Part shown: positions 9,833-19,046 of the stretch, piece after piece
How the letters are laid out: each line of letters begins with the position of its first letter
How positions within the stretch are numbered: the stretch's first letter is position 1
Assembly: GCA_026461385.1 (NCBI GenBank)
Contig: JAPJNB010000102.1
Span: 1 to 35,945 of the forward strand
Source of the DNA: Akkermansiaceae bacterium
Lineage (GTDB): Bacteria > Verrucomicrobiota > Verrucomicrobiia > Verrucomicrobiales > Akkermansiaceae
Direction of reading: 5' to 3'
DNA length: 35,945 nt
Position numbers and translations under genes: made by a program
Notes under the pieces: generated by a model
Told to the model about the DNA's origin: nothing
Database searches by the model: none
Seen by the model: the letters and a program-made list of their open reading frames with translations, nothing else

Positions 9833-11059
9833 ATGTTCACGCCGAAGTGGAAAAAAGAGGCCCTGCACCTAGTCAAGGCCGCGAAGAAATTCATCGATTA
9901 CAAGCGTGACCTGCTCACGCCGGAGCGCTTGGCGGAAATCAACTCTCGCCGGGAGGATTTGCGCGCCGCGATCCAAGCGAAGGACCAAGCGATGGTGAAA
10001 GAGGCATCCAAGCAACTCACCGCCATGTGTGAAAATGCGTTGCCGCGCGAGAAGCCGCAGGGCGCGTTTGAGGAAAATGTCGAGGTGATGTTTGTCGCGA
10101 TCGTGATCGCCCTCGGTCTGCGAGCCTACTACCTGCAGCCTTTCCGGATCCCGACGGGATCGATGCAGCCCACCCTCAACGGCATCATCGGCACGCCGCT
10201 GAAAAAAGACCAATGGCCAAGTTTGCCTCAGCGCGTGGCTGAAAAAGCGCTGCGCGGCAGAACCTATATCTGCGAGATTAACGATCGCGACCGGCACATC
10301 GCTATCACTCCCCAAGGTGGTCTGGGCGGATTTGACATCAGAGACACTCAGTTTTTGCATTTCTTCAGCCGCTCAGAGATTCATTTTTCGGACTCGGAGC
10401 CCATCCGCCTTCCCGCCCCGATCAACCCGTGCATGAGCATCGGACTTGGCAACGCACTCAATTACGCATATCGCAATGGCGGCTTGATCCCGAAGGGGAT
10501 GGTGATCTGCGAGGGCACCATCGATTCCGGCGACTTGGTGCTGGTGGATAAATTTTCCTATCAATTTCGCAAGCCCACGCGTGGTGAGGTTTTCGTGTTC
10601 GACACGATCGCCATCAAAGGCATCCAGCAGCGCAGCGGCGACCAGGGCGCAGGATCGCATTACATCAAACGCCTTTGCGGCGTGCCGGGTGACACCCTCT
10701 CGATTCAATCACCCAATCTGTTAGTCGATGGGAAGATTGCACAGGAGCCTGGGATTCAGCGGGTGATTCATGCGGAAGGTGTCTATCAGATAAATCCCAA
10801 TGGCTATGGCCTAGCCAGCCCGAATGAACCTCTTCACCATGGCAAAAAGCTCCCTCAATTTCTTGCAACTGCAGATGCCACGCTGAGTCTAACCGAAAAT
10901 GCACGAACTGGCATGCGTGAATACGCCGCGCTGGGTGACAACACGGGGAACTCACTCGACTCTCGCTACTGGGGTCCGGTGAAAGAATTCAACTTGGTGG
11001 GTCCAGCCCTCTTTGCTTTGTGGCCAGTCACCACGGGGCACTGGGGATTCATTCGCTGA
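9833..11059 (+). CDS. lepB: Signal peptidase I
   Basis: Signal peptidase I removes signal peptides from exported proteins at the outer face of the inner membrane. VMFVAIVIALGLRAYYL (about 84-100) is the anchor. PTGSMQPTL carries the nucleophile S110, and YIKRLCGVPGD carries the general base K279. GDNTGNSLDSRYWG near the C-terminus is box E. About 168 residues separate Ser from Lys, against about 54 in the E. coli enzyme, so there is a large insertion in the catalytic region. An N-terminal helical extension of about 80 charged residues precedes the anchor. I chose ATG 9833 (MFTPKWKKEA). In-frame starts at 9707 (TTG), 9755 and 9794 add sequence of no clear character. The stop overlaps the next start as TGATG, indicating coupling. 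Confidence 0.93.
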   Translation: MFTPKWKKEALHLVKAAKKFIDYKRDLLTPERLAEINSRREDLRAAIQAKDQAMVKEASKQLTAMCENALPREKPQGAFEENVEVMFVAIVIALGLRAYYLQPFRIPTGSMQPTLNGIIGTPLKKDQWPSLPQRVAEKALRGRTYICEINDRDRHIAITPQGGLGGFDIRDTQFLHFFSRSEIHFSDSEPIRLPAPINPCMSIGLGNALNYAYRNGGLIPKGMVICEGTIDSGDLVLVDKFSYQFRKPTRGEVFVFDTIAIKGIQQRSGDQGAGSHYIKRLCGVPGDTLSIQSPNLLVDGKIAQEPGIQRVIHAEGVYQINPNGYGLASPNEPLHHGKKLPQFLATADATLSLTENARTGMREYAALGDNTGNSLDSRYWGPVKEFNLVGPALFALWPVTTGHWGFIR

Positions 11060-11886
11060 TGTCGGTTGCTTCCGAAATCACTCGCAAGGCGAAGTCGAAT
11101 CTTGCATTCGCCCTGAAAATCCTACCACGAGGGTTGCGGGATGACATGGTGGTTTTCTATGCATTCTGCCGGATCATGGATGATCTAGCAGATGATCCAG
11201 CCACCGCACCAGATGAGCGAGCGATCTCGTTAGAACTCTGGAAAAATGGACTCATGCATGGGTTCAAAAATCCAACGGATTTCCAAAACGAATTAATTTC
11301 ACTGCGCAGCCGCCATCAGATTCCCAACGAACTTCTCGTGGCCATCATCGAGGGCTGTCAGATGGATCTCCGGCCGCAACGATTTGAAACTTGGGATGAA
11401 CTCTCCCATTATATTTGGAAAGTCGCCTGCGCGGTGGGTCTGGTTTCGATCCAGATTTTGGGGTGCAAAGATCCAGAATCCGAGCGCTATGCGATTGCGC
11501 TCGGACGAGCCTTGCAATTGACCAATATCCTGCGGGACGTTGGCGAAGATCTATCAAACGGCGGCAGAATCTATCTACCACTCGCAGATCTCGCTCGCTT
11601 CAACTACACCGAACACGATCTCGTCGCGCGCGTCTGGGACGAGCGTTTCATCGCACTGATGAACGATCAAGCCAGCAAGGCAGAGATGTTCTATCATGAG
11701 GCCGCAGCCGCTCTTTCAGATGCAGATCGCCACTGCCTGCTTTCGGCCGAAATCATGGGCGAGATTTATCACGCCTTACTGGACCAAATGAAAGATGGTC
11801 GATTCAAGGTCTTTACCAAGCGCTACCGAGTGAATAAAGCTTATAAGGCCGCCATTTTCATGAAGCATCTTGCACAGGCGATCTAA
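11059..11886 (+). CDS. Squalene/phytoene synthase family enzyme
   Basis: The family joins two prenyl diphosphates head to head, giving (pre)squalene or phytoene. Both Asp-rich motifs are present: FCRIMDDLADD at 36-46 and QLTNILRDVGEDLSNGGRIY at about 153-172. The length of 275 residues is normal for HpnD/HpnC or bacterial CrtB. The NILRDVGED..GRIYLP form is shared by CrtB and HpnD-like members, so the product cannot be fixed from sequence alone. No hpnE, crtI or squalene-hopene cyclase gene is nearby. The ATG is fixed by the TGATG junction with lepB. Pairing with signal peptidase is probably only transcriptional. Confidence 0.88.
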   Translation: MSVASEITRKAKSNLAFALKILPRGLRDDMVVFYAFCRIMDDLADDPATAPDERAISLELWKNGLMHGFKNPTDFQNELISLRSRHQIPNELLVAIIEGCQMDLRPQRFETWDELSHYIWKVACAVGLVSIQILGCKDPESERYAIALGRALQLTNILRDVGEDLSNGGRIYLPLADLARFNYTEHDLVARVWDERFIALMNDQASKAEMFYHEAAAALSDADRHCLLSAEIMGEIYHALLDQMKDGRFKVFTKRYRVNKAYKAAIFMKHLAQAI

Positions 11887-11925
11887 ATCAGGTAAAGATT
11901 CAAATGAATCCTCCAACTTGCGCCT

Positions 11926-12276
11926 ATGTATCATCGTGCTATCTTAACCACCGGAGTTGCTCTCGCCGTCATGGCTTCATGCAGTGCTCCTGACTTGCCA
12001 CCTGCTAGACGTCACTACACTCGCCATGTTTCGGATGTCGATGCCCTGTCCACGGGGTATCTATCCGATTTGCCGCCATCGAGTGGGGTCGTGCCACCAT
12101 CCCTACCACCTCCAGTGCCACCTGCAGGCCAAGGCTACCCAACCGCCCAGCCCACGGATCACCCAGACCAAGTGCGCAGCCCGTTCGAGCCATTTCGCCT
12201 CATCGATGTGACCGGCTTCAAGTCAGGCCAACTCGCCCGCGACCCAGCCAATCAGAAAATTTTCCGAATCCCTTAA
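11926..12276 (+). CDS. Proline-rich lipoprotein of unknown function
   Basis: The protein has 116 residues. MYHRAILTTGVALAVMASC is a lipoprotein signal peptide with Cys19 as the acylated residue. The mature part has a Pro-rich stretch (PPSSGVVPPSLPPPVPPAG), probably an extended spacer. It ends with FRLIDVTGFKSGQLARDPAN and QKIFRIP, which looks like a conserved C-terminal peptide. I do not recognise the family. It follows the squalene/phytoene synthase by 39 bases in the same direction and is likely the last gene of that unit. Composition suggests a small envelope protein that bridges to another layer, but this is inference. Confidence 0.75.
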   Translation: MYHRAILTTGVALAVMASCSAPDLPPARRHYTRHVSDVDALSTGYLSDLPPSSGVVPPSLPPPVPPAGQGYPTAQPTDHPDQVRSPFEPFRLIDVTGFKSGQLARDPANQKIFRIP

Positions 12277-12299
12277 CGCGTGGAAATCAATTGAGTGAT

Positions 12300-13025
12300 T
12301 CACGGTTTCCCGAAAAGAGAGTTCACAAACACCGATGCTGTTAGACGGTTGCCCATCGCACTCGGGTGGCTGCCGTCTGCTAGAAACAACATGCTTCCGC
12401 GACCCTCGGAAAACTCACGCTCCCAGGCGTCGCTCACGGCTACCACGACAAGACCGCCCGCATTTTCTGCCGCAGCTTGATAATTCGCCCGAACTCGCTG
12501 AGTCATGGCATGAAAGTCATCGCCTAACAGGTTTTTGGCCCCATCACGGCGCCCCCATGTCTGATAGAGTATCGGAATTGCACCATGGATACGGCAAGCG
12601 TTCACCAGCTCTCGCAGGGGTGAAAACATTCGCGCAGCACACCGACTCGGCGGCAACGCGGGAATCTCGCTAAACTCTTGGAAAACCACAACATCCCAAG
12701 CGCCATTGCGAATCATCTGCAGCGTCCCTTCGAACGCGGCATGACGTTGGAGCGTCCAGCCACTGAAGGTCGATTGATCCACGTGCACGCGATGACCCCG
12801 TCTAGCAGACAATTTCGCGAACTCCCGTGGCGCGCCGAAACTATAGCTATTTCCTACGAAGAGGACACGCAATTCATGCCGCGCGTGAACTCTCGCCGCG
12901 AGCTCACCCTGGGCGTCGATCCCACGTTGCCCTGATGGCATGGGCACCTGAGACGAGCATGCTGATAGAATACATACAGTCATTACCGACAGCCCCTTGA
13001 TGAGTGGATTGATGATATTTCTCAC
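12300..13025 (-). CDS. SGNH-hydrolase-like lipoprotein (DUF4886-like)
   Basis: The protein has 241 residues with signal peptide and lipobox ILSAC (Cys23). VLFVGNSYSFG (about 54-64) resembles block I of the SGNH fold with Ser as nucleophile. VVVFQEFSEIP follows as block III-like. DGSHPSAMGNRL near the C-terminus supplies the Asp-x-x-His pair (DGSH). It is therefore probably an esterase or acyl hydrolase anchored in the envelope. The arrangement GNS...DGSHPS matches the DUF4886 group as I remember it. Translation starts at GTG 13025, which overlaps the stop of the recombinase gene by GTGA, so it is probably co-translated with it although the functions look unrelated. The substrate is unknown. 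Confidence 0.8.
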   Translation of the reverse strand: MRNIINPLIKGLSVMTVCILSACSSQVPMPSGQRGIDAQGELAARVHARHELRVLFVGNSYSFGAPREFAKLSARRGHRVHVDQSTFSGWTLQRHAAFEGTLQMIRNGAWDVVVFQEFSEIPALPPSRCAARMFSPLRELVNACRIHGAIPILYQTWGRRDGAKNLLGDDFHAMTQRVRANYQAAAENAGGLVVVAVSDAWEREFSEGRGSMLFLADGSHPSAMGNRLTASVFVNSLFGKP

Positions 13026-13912
13026 GCTCGTGGATGGGCAGTGTCGTAAGCCTGCTTGAGTCGCTCTTTCGTTACGTGAGTATAAATTTGGGTGGTTGAT
13101 AGCGAGGCATGCCCAAGCAACGCTTGAACGCTGCGAAGATCAGCCCCGGCATCGAGAAGATGGGTTGCGAAGCTATGGCGGAGCTTGTGTGGGCTAATCG
13201 CGAAGGGAATGCTACTACGCTTCAAGTACTTTTTTAATAACTGGTCGACTGCTTGCTGAGTGATGCGGCGCTGGCGGGTGCTGAGAAACAACGGTCCAGA
13301 TGCAACTGCGGCGGCCTGGCGATAACGCTGGATTGCGTTGATCGCGGGGCCGCCGACCGGGACGATGCGCTCCTTGGAGCCCTTTCCGGAGACCCGCACC
13401 GTTTCACCAATGAAATCGAGGTGTTTCACATCCAAGGCCAACAACTCGGAAATCCGAAGCCCGCAGGAATAGAAGAGCTCAAGGATCGCGGCATCGCGCA
13501 GTGGCAACCACGGCGGAGTTTTGGGATCCACCTCGCCGCGCAATGGCATGCCTAGCAGCTCATCGATCTGCGAGATGCTGAGTACCACCGGCAAACTGCG
13601 CTCAGGCTTCGGCAAGCGAACGACCGCCACGGGGCTGTGCGCTAAGCCTTGGCGAAGCACTAGAAATCGATAGAACGACCGCAACGCCGCAAACCTGAGG
13701 CGAATGGTCGCCTGTTTGAATCCCTGTTTCATCAGGGCAAACAGATAATCTCGGAAATCATCCGCAACCGCCTCTCGCCAACCCGTGAAGCGGTCGCCGC
13801 GCCATGCCTGATAGGCGGCCAAGGCATCACGATAGTTCGCCAAGGTCCTCGCTGAGGCATTTTTCTCCGTGGCTTGAAACGCGAAAAAAGCGATCTCGTC
13901 GCAGTTCGTCAT
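13022..13912 (-). CDS. Tyrosine recombinase of the XerC/XerD type
   Basis: Xer recombinases resolve chromosome dimers at dif sites. The N-terminal SAM-like domain (about 1-100) has NYRDALAAYQAWRG and a typical RLRFAALRSFYRFLV helix. The catalytic domain shows R153 (CGLRISELLAL), K177 (SGKGSKER), H242 and R245 (HKLRHSFATHLL), H268 (LLGHASLSTTQ) and the nucleophile Y277 (IYTHV), a complete active site. The length of 296 residues is right for XerC or XerD, and which of the two cannot be decided here. It does not look like a phage integrase. I chose ATG 13912; TTG 13921 is an alternative. It shares a 121-bp divergent promoter region with the RecB-like gene. Confidence 0.92.
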   Translation of the reverse strand: MTNCDEIAFFAFQATEKNASARTLANYRDALAAYQAWRGDRFTGWREAVADDFRDYLFALMKQGFKQATIRLRFAALRSFYRFLVLRQGLAHSPVAVVRLPKPERSLPVVLSISQIDELLGMPLRGEVDPKTPPWLPLRDAAILELFYSCGLRISELLALDVKHLDFIGETVRVSGKGSKERIVPVGGPAINAIQRYRQAAAVASGPLFLSTRQRRITQQAVDQLLKKYLKRSSIPFAISPHKLRHSFATHLLDAGADLRSVQALLGHASLSTTQIYTHVTKERLKQAYDTAHPRA

Positions 13913-13986
13913 GAGGTTCAAATGCTAGCAGCATGCGCTGCTGAACACCAAGCGAATTGCATCGCAGATCACACGCGAATTCTGAT

Positions 13987-14002
13987 TTTCGGAATTCCGA
14001 AA
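13987..14002. promoter_or_regulatory. 16-bp perfect palindrome in the xer/addA divergent promoter
   Basis: TTTCGGAATTCCGAAA is exactly self-complementary over 16 bases and is centred 39-40 bases before the ATG of the helicase-nuclease gene. A perfect palindrome of this size in a short divergent promoter is a likely binding site for a dimeric repressor. It does not match the TGTTC-N4-GAACA box I recall for LexA in this phylum. The regulator is unidentified. Confidence 0.4.
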
Positions 14003-14033
14003 TGACAAAAATCTGCCTATCTTCTTCCCAGCG

Positions 14034-17000
14034 ATGGATACCACTGAAAAAGCCAGCTCAACAGCCGAGCCCGAAAAGCAACTCAACATCGGTGAACCTA
14101 ACCTACTCATCTTGGCCTCTGCCGGTTCGGGTAAGACATTCCAACTCGCGAACCGAATCATCCACCTCGTGGTGCGTGGTGAAGAGCCCGCGAAAATTGT
14201 CGCCCTCACCTTCACCCGCAAAGCTGCGGGCGAATTCTCCGACTCGGTACTGATCAAGCTGGCAAAGGCTGCCAAGGACGCTGGAAAAGCCGATGAACTT
14301 CGCATGGCGATCCAACAGCCCAACGCCGATTTCAGAGTCGCTCTCGAGCGAGTGGTTCAGGCATTGCCGAACATGATGCTCGGAACCATGGATGGCTTTT
14401 TCTCCAAAATGGTTCGTGGGTTCCAATACGAGTTTGGCGTGACGGGTGGAAAATTTGATCTGTTAGAAGGTCCGAGGGCGGTGGCGGCAACGAACGAAAT
14501 TCTCACCAATATCCTCAGTGAGGAGATCGACGATGGCGGGGCGGATGAATTTCTATATGCCTTCCGCCGCGCATCCATGGGCAAGGAGCACCAAGGAGTG
14601 ATCGAAAGCCTGCGGAAATTTGTGCGGGTTTGGCAGGGGATTTTCCGAAATACCCGCCAGTCTAACTGGGGGCCTGCCCACCTCGCGGGCGTGGACATTG
14701 CGGATTGGGAGGCCAGCAAAATCCGGCTAATGGCTCAGGTCATGCGTGGCCTCGATGGTATCACCTACACCGATAAAAGGCAGCGGAATGCCTTGGCAGA
14801 AGCGATCGACTCCATCGCGCAACATACCATCGGTAGCGGCAGCCTGGGAGACGCAAAGGGTTTACTCCTAAGTATACTATCCGAAGTGAACGGCCCCATT
14901 GGCCCCCTTCAACTGAAGTATCACAAAGAATTTGTTTTCGGCGGCCTCTCGGGTGATGCGCTTCGGGAAATGATTTTACTAGCAGCTCGTTGTGAGATGG
15001 CAGCGGCCTTGCAGCGGACGCGCGCGGTGTGGGAGATCATCTCGATCTATGACGAACGGTGCGAATCCGAGCTCCGCAGCAGGGGATTGCTTGGGTTTGA
15101 CGACATCAAGCATCTCATGGGCCGATGGCGCGATAACGAAAAGGATCGGCTCACGAGAGAGGCCATCGATTTCCGGTTAGATGCGCGCTACGACCATTGG
15201 CTGTTAGATGAATTCCAGGATACCAGCCGAAGCGATTGGACCGGCTTGTCGCCGCTCGTCGATGAGGCATTTTCAAGCGACGACCGTACCGTTTTCATTG
15301 TAGGAGACCGCAAACAAGCGATCTATGGGTGGCGCGGCGGAGATGTTCGGTTGTTTGACGAGATCATCGAGAACTACGGCGACGGCTTGGCCAGAGAAGA
15401 AATGGCGGATTCGTGGCGCTCGTGCCCCGAGGTCTTGGAATTGGTGAACGCCGTCTGCGGCGACCCAGCAGCGGTGGGCCAATTTTTTGGCGAGACCAAT
15501 CCAAAATGGGAGTGGCAGCAACACACGTCTGCCAAGCGATTGGCAGAACCCGACAAGCGAGGCGAGGCGCGGGTTGAGATCGTCGAGGGAAAGCTCGAAG
15601 AACGCTTGGAGCGACTCAGTGAGTTGTTAGATGAATTGGGGGTGGGTGAGAAAAATCATACCTGTGGCGTGCTGCTACGGACCAATGCCACGATGCGGAA
15701 GGTCGCCGATCATCTCCGAGAAAAGGGATTCGACGTGATCGAAGAAGGGGCGCGTCAGCCAAGTAAGGACAATCCGGTCGGCGTCGCGCTGGCGCATCTC
15801 CTCAAGTGGTTGGCCGATCCGTCCGATGCCTTTGCCAAAAAAGTGATCGAGATGTCACCGATCGGGCAGGTGCTCACCGCGAAATTTGGCGAGGCGTGGC
15901 AGCAAACCTGGGAGCGGCTGTTAGAAATTGTAGCAACCATCGGTTTTGCGGGGATGGTGGAGGTGGTGATTCGTGAGGTTTGGATGGATTGGTCCGATTT
16001 TGGCCGGAGGCGTGCGGGTGACATCATGGCGGCCTTGGCGAAGCTCGATGCTCAGGGGGGCGCGACCGCTCAGCAAGCGGCAGATTGGATTGCCAACCTT
16101 GAAGTTTCACAAAGCCCAGGGAGGGCTGCCGTACAAGTCATGACGATTCACAAGTCGAAAGGGCTTGGATTCGACATCGTTGTTTTACCTGATGTCCCCG
16201 ACGAAGAGATTCCGCAGGCTCAAAAATTTGAAGTAGCAGAACACCCCGAGTGGATCAGCCAAACACCGCCGAAATGGGCGCGGGAATTGATTCCAGAGAT
16301 GGTTCAGGCGGAGTCACGCTGGGCGATGACCCAGCGCTATGAGGCCGTCTGCATGCTTTACGTGGCAATCACCCGGGCGAAGCGTGGGCTTTACATTTTG
16401 CTAGAAGCTCCTGGCAAATCAAAAAATATCGAAAAACCAACGCTGTCGAATTGGCTGCTCGCATCGGTGGGGAGCAAAACCCAGACGGATTATTTCTATC
16501 AAGTGGGTCGGCTAGACTGGGTGGATCTCGTTGAGCAAGCGAAGGGAATCGATTCCGCATCCAGCGACTTGGCGCTCACCAAGGGCATCACTCGCCGAGA
16601 GCGGACGACGCCGAGCGGCTTGAAGAAAAGTGGGGGCAAGGCAGTCACGCACTCTGGAAGTGGCATGAAATTTGGCAGTGAGGTTCACGCCGCGTTTGAG
16701 CAAGTCGGCTGGGTGGATGAGGTGGCACCAATGCTTCCGAGAAACGATGCTGGCCGACTGGTCGCGGAGCTGTTAGAAGCGCCAAGCCTGCGCGAGCTCT
16801 TCTTGCGCAATGGAAAGGCAGTTGAGCTTTTCTGTGAGCAGCCGATCGACGCGATCGTCGACAACACGTGGTTAAGCGGGGTGATTGATCGGCTTCACTT
16901 GCATCGCGACGGGGCGGGACTCGTGAGACGGGTGGAGGTGATTGATTATAAAACGGATGGAGTCGAGCAAATCGAAGAGCTCGTGGAGCGTTATTCGCAA

Positions 17001-17105
17001 CAAATGCTTGCCTACCAGCAAGTGATGCAAATCGCCTACCCTGATGCTGAAGTGGCATGCATCTTAGTCTCCACGCGTTTCAAGCAGAGCATCTTGGTCA
17101 ACTGA
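14034..17105 (+). CDS. AddA/RecB-like UvrD-family helicase with C-terminal nuclease
   Basis: This protein would unwind and degrade double-strand ends for recombinational repair. Helicase motifs run in order: I, ASAGSGKT (28-35); Ia, ALTFTRKAAGEF; II, LLDEFQD (390-396, with D392 and E393); III, VGDRKQAIYGWRGGD; V, VMTIHKSKGLGFD; VI, YVAITRAKRGLY (about 776-787). The RecB-type nuclease follows at the C-terminus with SGVIDRL (D952) and VIDYKTD (D971, K973), so both activities look intact. At 1023 residues it is shorter than typical AddA or RecB (about 1200). No addB or recC neighbour is present; the next gene is pckG. Five TGTTAGA sites lie inside it, at LLE/LLD codons. Confidence 0.92.
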   Translation: MDTTEKASSTAEPEKQLNIGEPNLLILASAGSGKTFQLANRIIHLVVRGEEPAKIVALTFTRKAAGEFSDSVLIKLAKAAKDAGKADELRMAIQQPNADFRVALERVVQALPNMMLGTMDGFFSKMVRGFQYEFGVTGGKFDLLEGPRAVAATNEILTNILSEEIDDGGADEFLYAFRRASMGKEHQGVIESLRKFVRVWQGIFRNTRQSNWGPAHLAGVDIADWEASKIRLMAQVMRGLDGITYTDKRQRNALAEAIDSIAQHTIGSGSLGDAKGLLLSILSEVNGPIGPLQLKYHKEFVFGGLSGDALREMILLAARCEMAAALQRTRAVWEIISIYDERCESELRSRGLLGFDDIKHLMGRWRDNEKDRLTREAIDFRLDARYDHWLLDEFQDTSRSDWTGLSPLVDEAFSSDDRTVFIVGDRKQAIYGWRGGDVRLFDEIIENYGDGLAREEMADSWRSCPEVLELVNAVCGDPAAVGQFFGETNPKWEWQQHTSAKRLAEPDKRGEARVEIVEGKLEERLERLSELLDELGVGEKNHTCGVLLRTNATMRKVADHLREKGFDVIEEGARQPSKDNPVGVALAHLLKWLADPSDAFAKKVIEMSPIGQVLTAKFGEAWQQTWERLLEIVATIGFAGMVEVVIREVWMDWSDFGRRRAGDIMAALAKLDAQGGATAQQAADWIANLEVSQSPGRAAVQVMTIHKSKGLGFDIVVLPDVPDEEIPQAQKFEVAEHPEWISQTPPKWARELIPEMVQAESRWAMTQRYEAVCMLYVAITRAKRGLYILLEAPGKSKNIEKPTLSNWLLASVGSKTQTDYFYQVGRLDWVDLVEQAKGIDSASSDLALTKGITRRERTTPSGLKKSGGKAVTHSGSGMKFGSEVHAAFEQVGWVDEVAPMLPRNDAGRLVAELLEAPSLRELFLRNGKAVELFCEQPIDAIVDNTWLSGVIDRLHLHRDGAGLVRRVEVIDYKTDGVEQIEELVERYSQQMLAYQQVMQIAYPDAEVACILVSTRFKQSILVN

Positions 17106-17166
17106 TATTTTGGTTCTGTTAGATTTACAGGGTCACAAAATGCGTTGATTTTATCGTATCAATGAA

Positions 17167-17195
17167 TTGCCAAACTGGCTCAGTTTTGTTTAAAT
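17167..17195 (+). promoter_or_regulatory. Candidate sigma-70-type promoter for pckG
   Basis: TTGCCA (17167-17172), a 17-base spacer and TTAAAT (17190-17195) fit a vegetative promoter loosely (four of six bases in each box). It would leave a leader of only a few bases before ATG 17204 and would exclude the alternative ATG at 17162. The AT-rich stretch before the ATG also fits a weakly structured start region. The call is weak. Confidence 0.25.
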
Positions 17196-17203
17196 CAAAT
17201 TTA

Positions 17204-19045
17204 ATGACTGTTGCTAATCCCACCACCCACGCGGCCCTTCTCAAGTGGGTAACTGAAATTGCAGCCCTTTGCACGCCCGACGCGATTGAGTGGTGTGATG
17301 GGTCACAGGCGGAGTGGGATCGGCTGACCACATTGATGGTTGAACGTGGTACCTTCACTCGGCTGAATCCCGCCAAGCGTCCGAATTCCTTCCTTGCGCG
17401 TTCCACTCCATCGGATGTTGCTCGAGTGGAGGAGCGCACGTTCATTTGCTCGAAGCGCCCGGATCAAGCAGGGCCAACGAACCGCTGGGCCGACCCGGTT
17501 GAAATGCGCGGCGTGCTGACGGGCAAATTCAAAGGGTCGATGAAGGGCCGAACGATGTATATCATTCCATTTTGCATGGGCCCGGTGGACTCTCCGTTGG
17601 CGAAGATCGGAGTAGAGATTTCTGATAGTCCATACGTGGTGGTGAACATGCGGATCATGTGTCACATGGGAGCCAAGGTGCTTAAGCAACTTGAAGACGA
17701 GGCGAGCGGCGTCAGCGTGAAAAAACGTGATGGCCACGGGCATTTCATTCCCTGCCTACACTCCGTGGGTGCGCCACTCGAGGAAGGCGCCTCCGATACC
17801 AGCTGGCCCTGCAACGATGACAAGTACATCGTTCATTTTCCCGAGACTCGTGAGATCATGTCCTATGGATCTGGCTACGGTGGTAACGCGCTGTTAGGGA
17901 AAAAATGCCTCGCGCTGCGCATCGCATCGAACATCGCCCGCGAACACCGCTGGATGGCGGAGCACATGTTGATTGTTGGGATCCATGCGCCCGACGGTAC
18001 CCGAACTTATATCACCGCTGCATTTCCATCGGCCTGCGGCAAAACCAACCTCGCGATGTTGATCCCGCCCAAGGCCTATCAGGATGCAGGATGGAAAACC
18101 TCCATCGTGGGCGACGACATCGCATGGCTTTGGCCTCATGCGGATGGCAAGCTCCACGCGATCAATCCAGAGACCGGCTTCTTCGGTGTCGCCCCCGGCA
18201 CAGCATACGAGACCAATCCAATCGCGATGGAGTCGATGAAGGAAAACACCATTTTCACCAATGTGGGTCTAACCGATGATGGAGATGTGTGGTGGGAGGG
18301 GATGACTCCTGAGGCGCCTGGCCATCTCATCGACTGGACGGGCCGAGACTGGACGCCGGATTGTGGGCGCGCTGCAGCACATGCGAATGCACGCTTCACC
18401 GCACCTGCCGTGCAGTGCCCGACCATCGATCCTGAGTGGCAGAATCCCGAGGGGGTCCCGATCGACGCGATTGTGTTTGGTGGCCGTCGGCCGACGACCA
18501 TGCCTCTGATCTATCAGGCATTCAACTGGAGCCACGGAGTTTATGTGGGAGCCACCATGGGATCAGAGATGACTGCGGCAGCGGCTGGCATCATTGGCAA
18601 GGTCCGTCGGGACCCGATGGCGATGCTGCCATTTTGTGGATACAACATGGGTTCATACTTTGGACATTGGTTAGAGATGCGCCGCTACATCACCAACCTT
18701 CCGCGCTTCTTTCATGTCAATTGGTTCCGGAAGAGCGATGATGGGAAATTTTTGTGGCCTGGCTATGGAGAAAACATGCGTGTTCTCGAGTGGATTGTGA
18801 AACGTTGCCATGGGAATGCGGCGGGTTATGAGACACAAATCGGTTGGACCCCAGCGTTCGAGGACTTCAACATCGAGGGACTTGAGGGATTCACCCGCGA
18901 GGATTACGACAAGGCCATGGCCTTCAATCGTGCCGAGTGGAAGGCTGAGCTGGTGAGCCAGGGCGAACTTTTCATCGACCTTTATGACGACTTGCCCAAG
19001 GAGTTGATTTTCCAGCGGGAATTATTGGCAGCAAGACTCTCGTGA
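17204..19045 (+). CDS. pckG: Phosphoenolpyruvate carboxykinase (GTP)
   Basis: The enzyme converts oxaloacetate and GTP to PEP, CO2 and GDP, the first committed step of gluconeogenesis. At 613 residues it has the normal length of the GTP-dependent family and lacks the features of the ATP type. [13 protein letters not shown] (274-286) is the kinase-1a P-loop with the family-specific reactive Cys (C278). GDDIAWLW is the metal-binding kinase-2 segment. [11 protein letters not shown] and FFHVNWFRK belong to nucleotide-site loops. I chose ATG 17204 ([16 protein letters not shown]). An upstream ATG at 17162 would add 14 residues not expected for the family. A TGTTAGA site lies in the leader at 17117-17123. 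The DUF2071 gene follows by one base. Confidence 0.96.
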   Translation: MTVANPTTHAALLKWVTEIAALCTPDAIEWCDGSQAEWDRLTTLMVERGTFTRLNPAKRPNSFLARSTPSDVARVEERTFICSKRPDQAGPTNRWADPVEMRGVLTGKFKGSMKGRTMYIIPFCMGPVDSPLAKIGVEISDSPYVVVNMRIMCHMGAKVLKQLEDEASGVSVKKRDGHGHFIPCLHSVGAPLEEGASDTSWPCNDDKYIVHFPETREIMSYGSGYGGNALLGKKCLALRIASNIAREHRWMAEHMLIVGIHAPDGTRTYITAAFPSACGKTNLAMLIPPKAYQDAGWKTSIVGDDIAWLWPHADGKLHAINPETGFFGVAPGTAYETNPIAMESMKENTIFTNVGLTDDGDVWWEGMTPEAPGHLIDWTGRDWTPDCGRAAAHANARFTAPAVQCPTIDPEWQNPEGVPIDAIVFGGRRPTTMPLIYQAFNWSHGVYVGATMGSEMTAAAAGIIGKVRRDPMAMLPFCGYNMGSYFGHWLEMRRYITNLPRFFHVNWFRKSDDGKFLWPGYGENMRVLEWIVKRCHGNAAGYETQIGWTPAFEDFNIEGLEGFTREDYDKAMAFNRAEWKAELVSQGELFIDLYDDLPKELIFQRELLAARLS

Positions 19046-19046
19046 A

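Noticed and set aside
13022-13912. Phage or integrative-element integrase
   Set aside because: Length and sequence style are those of chromosomal XerC/XerD. No att-like duplication, tRNA or phage gene is adjacent.
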